From contig JANYAW010000113.1 of assembly GCA_025361105.1 (NCBI GenBank), positions 1-6,826 on the forward strand: a stretch of 6,826 nt of DNA, given 5' to 3'. Made by a program: the position numbers and the translations under genes. The notes under the pieces are model-generated. The model was not told the origin of the DNA. It did not search any database and saw only the letters and a program-made list of their open reading frames with translations. Shown one piece after another: positions 5,715-6,826 of the stretch. This stretch comes from Rhodocyclaceae bacterium. GTDB taxonomy: Bacteria > Pseudomonadota > Gammaproteobacteria > Burkholderiales > Rhodocyclaceae. Numbering within the stretch: position 1 is the first letter of the stretch; every line of letters begins with the position of its first letter.

Positions 5715-6671
5715 ATGCTAGATCTTGCTGCTCCTAAAATTTCATTCATGACCCCACGTCGCACTTCCAGTCTTTCCCGCAATTGCCCAATCTGCAGCGC
5801 ATCGCACGCAACGGCTACGCTTTTCATGGAACGGAGTATCGATCCGAAAAAAATGTCCAACTTCAGTTTTGCTTCACGCAAAGAGCCTGAATTTATGTGC
5901 CACCAGCTACTGCGGTGCATGACTTGTGATTTAGTTTATGTCGACCAGCCGCCACCCGAAGCTGAACTTGCTAACGCATACCATGTTGCCGACTACGATA
6001 GCGAAGCAGAAGCGATAGACGCTGCCAAAGCGTATATGTGTGCAATTCAGCCGACGATCAAAACACTAAAGCAGCGCAAGGACGTGTTGGAAATCGGGGC
6101 AGGCACAGGAATCTTTCTCGACCAATTGGCAAGCAGTGGATTTGTAAATCCAATTGGCATTGAGCCCTCCGCGGCCGCGATTGCCGCCGCGCCTGAGTCC
6201 GCGCGTGCGTGGCTCCGCAAAGGCATCTTTAGAGAAGCCGATTATCTGCCCGATTCGTTTGATTTGATTTGCTGCTTTATGACGTTGGAACATGTTCCCG
6301 ATCCAACAATTATTGCATCTGCTTGCAATCGTTTGCTCAGACCTGGGGGGGCGTTTGTGACGGTCACTCATGACTATAGAAGCAAGGTGAACCGTATTTT
6401 TGGACGCCGCTCACCGATTATCGATATTGAACACATGCAATTATTCTCGCAGACAAGTATCAGGCAGCTGCTTGAAAGGACGGGTTATACCGACATCAGG
6501 GTCAATCCATTTGCTAATGCCTATGCGTTACGGTACTGGCTACGCCTTCTGCCGATACCGCCTGGCGCTAAATATTTTTTTTGCTCCGCCTTGGCGAGGG
6601 TGGGGCTCGATAGAATGAAGGTATCCATAAATGTCGGCAACTTGATGGCAACAGGTATGAAACGAGAATGA
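5715..6671 (+). CDS. Class I SAM-dependent methyltransferase with N-terminal two-CxxC zinc-type domain
   Basis: The 318-residue protein begins with a putative zinc site made of CPIC (24-27) and CMTC (68-71), the latter in the common form LLRCMTCDLVYVDQPP. A Rossmann methyltransferase fold follows: SAM motif I LEIGAGTGIFL (125-135), acidic IGIEPS (147-152), FDLICCFMTLEHVPDP (182-197), LLRPGGAF (207-214), and the C-terminal INVGNLMATG typical of complete members. The architecture is frequent in sugar and polysaccharide clusters and is shared with TylCIII-type sugar C-methyltransferases, but O-methylation of a glycan is equally possible. The start is uncertain: ATG 5715 gives the full frame, while ATG 5748 would place the first CxxC at residue 13, closer to many relatives; neither has a Shine-Dalgarno. 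A G7 run (6345-6351) and a T8 run (6575-6582) lie inside the gene, both in frame. It follows the inverted repeat, so it may not be tightly cotranscribed with the upstream genes. Confidence 0.9.
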   Translation: MLDLAAPKISFMTPRRTSSLSRNCPICSASHATATLFMERSIDPKKMSNFSFASRKEPEFMCHQLLRCMTCDLVYVDQPPPEAELANAYHVADYDSEAEAIDAAKAYMCAIQPTIKTLKQRKDVLEIGAGTGIFLDQLASSGFVNPIGIEPSAAAIAAAPESARAWLRKGIFREADYLPDSFDLICCFMTLEHVPDPTIIASACNRLLRPGGAFVTVTHDYRSKVNRIFGRRSPIIDIEHMQLFSQTSIRQLLERTGYTDIRVNPFANAYALRYWLRLLPIPPGAKYFFCSALARVGLDRMKVSINVGNLMATGMKRE

Positions 6672-6741
6672 AATCGCGACTTCCCAACGACCGTAATACA
6701 CAAAGCCCCTCAGTCGCAAACTGACTCAACGCCGCAGAGGC

Positions 6742-6758
6742 CACATTGCGCAATAGTG
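6742..6758. promoter_or_regulatory. Near-palindrome, possible operator
   Basis: ATTGCGCAAT (6745-6754) is a perfect 10-bp palindrome, extended by CAC on the left and, after one unpaired A, GTG on the right. It lies in the gene-free 3' end of the window, about 70 bases past the methyltransferase stop. It could be a protein-binding site for a gene beyond the window, but a palindrome this short may be chance. Confidence 0.2.
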
Positions 6759-6826
6759 AAACAATATTTTGACCGAAGCATTTAAGCCCATCGCTGTTAA
6801 ACGCGCGAGTGACAATCCTGCGCTCT

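Noticed and set aside
6668..6724. 18-codon frame starting with an ATGA overlap at the methyltransferase stop
   Set aside because: The overlap is suggestive, but the peptide is very short, polar and featureless, with nothing else to support it as a gene.
6710..6740. Small hairpin TCAGT-CGCAA-ACTGA as a terminator of the methyltransferase
   Set aside because: There are five pairs only and no T tail.
6769..6800. Promoter-like TTGACC with TGTTAA downstream
   Set aside because: The spacer is about 20 bases and the -10 match is poor; chance level.
5563..6811. 9-bp direct repeat GCGCGAGTG (5563-5571 and 6803-6811) as boundaries of an inserted methyltransferase cassette
   Set aside because: Nine bases of GC-rich sequence without further flanking similarity can occur by chance, and the first copy overlaps the inverted-repeat end.
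6809..6826. GTG near the window end as the start of a next gene
   Set aside because: Only six codons are visible and there is no convincing ribosome site.

Overview
The window looks like part of a surface-polysaccharide (O-antigen/LPS or related glycan) biosynthesis or decoration locus from a Gram-negative bacterium, most likely a proteobacterium of intermediate GC content. This rests on gene content (split transketolase, sugar-nucleotide SDR, polyprenyl-phosphate glycosyltransferase, multi-pass membrane protein, sugar-type methyltransferase), not on any taxonomic marker, so lineage below that level is not claimed. All supported genes lie on the + strand; no tRNA, rRNA, CRISPR array or transposase gene was seen.

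Layout. Positions 1-551 hold the C-terminal 182 residues of a transketolase thiamine-diphosphate-binding (N-terminal) subunit whose start is outside the window. It overlaps by ATGA the complete 302-residue partner subunit (548-1456). Four bases later starts a 659-residue fusion (1461-3440): an extended short-chain dehydrogenase/sugar-nucleotide epimerase or dehydratase domain joined to a GtrB/ArnC-like GT2 glycosyltransferase with two C-terminal membrane helices. After a 91-bp gap comes a membrane protein gene (3532-5536) that is interrupted by a frameshift at a run of nine T (4353-4361); one base fewer would join the two pieces into a single protein of about 667 residues that resembles a GT-C-type membrane glycosyltransferase. 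A 178-bp gap follows, filled largely by a 130-bp nested inverted repeat (5568-5697) that looks like a MITE/REP-type element. A 318-residue SAM-dependent methyltransferase with an N-terminal two-CxxC putative zinc site follows (5715-6671). The last 155 bases contain no gene that can be supported.

How the genes may work together (inference). The split transketolase could transfer a two-carbon unit to a keto sugar or sugar nucleotide, the SDR domain could reduce, epimerise or dehydrate the sugar, and the fused GT2 domain could load it onto undecaprenyl phosphate at the inner face of the inner membrane. The large membrane protein could use the lipid-linked sugar at the periplasmic face, and the methyltransferase could methylate the sugar. 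This resembles the logic of three-component Gtr glycosylation, although no GtrA-like flippase is seen here. The T9 tract would make the membrane step an on/off point if it is variable in the population.
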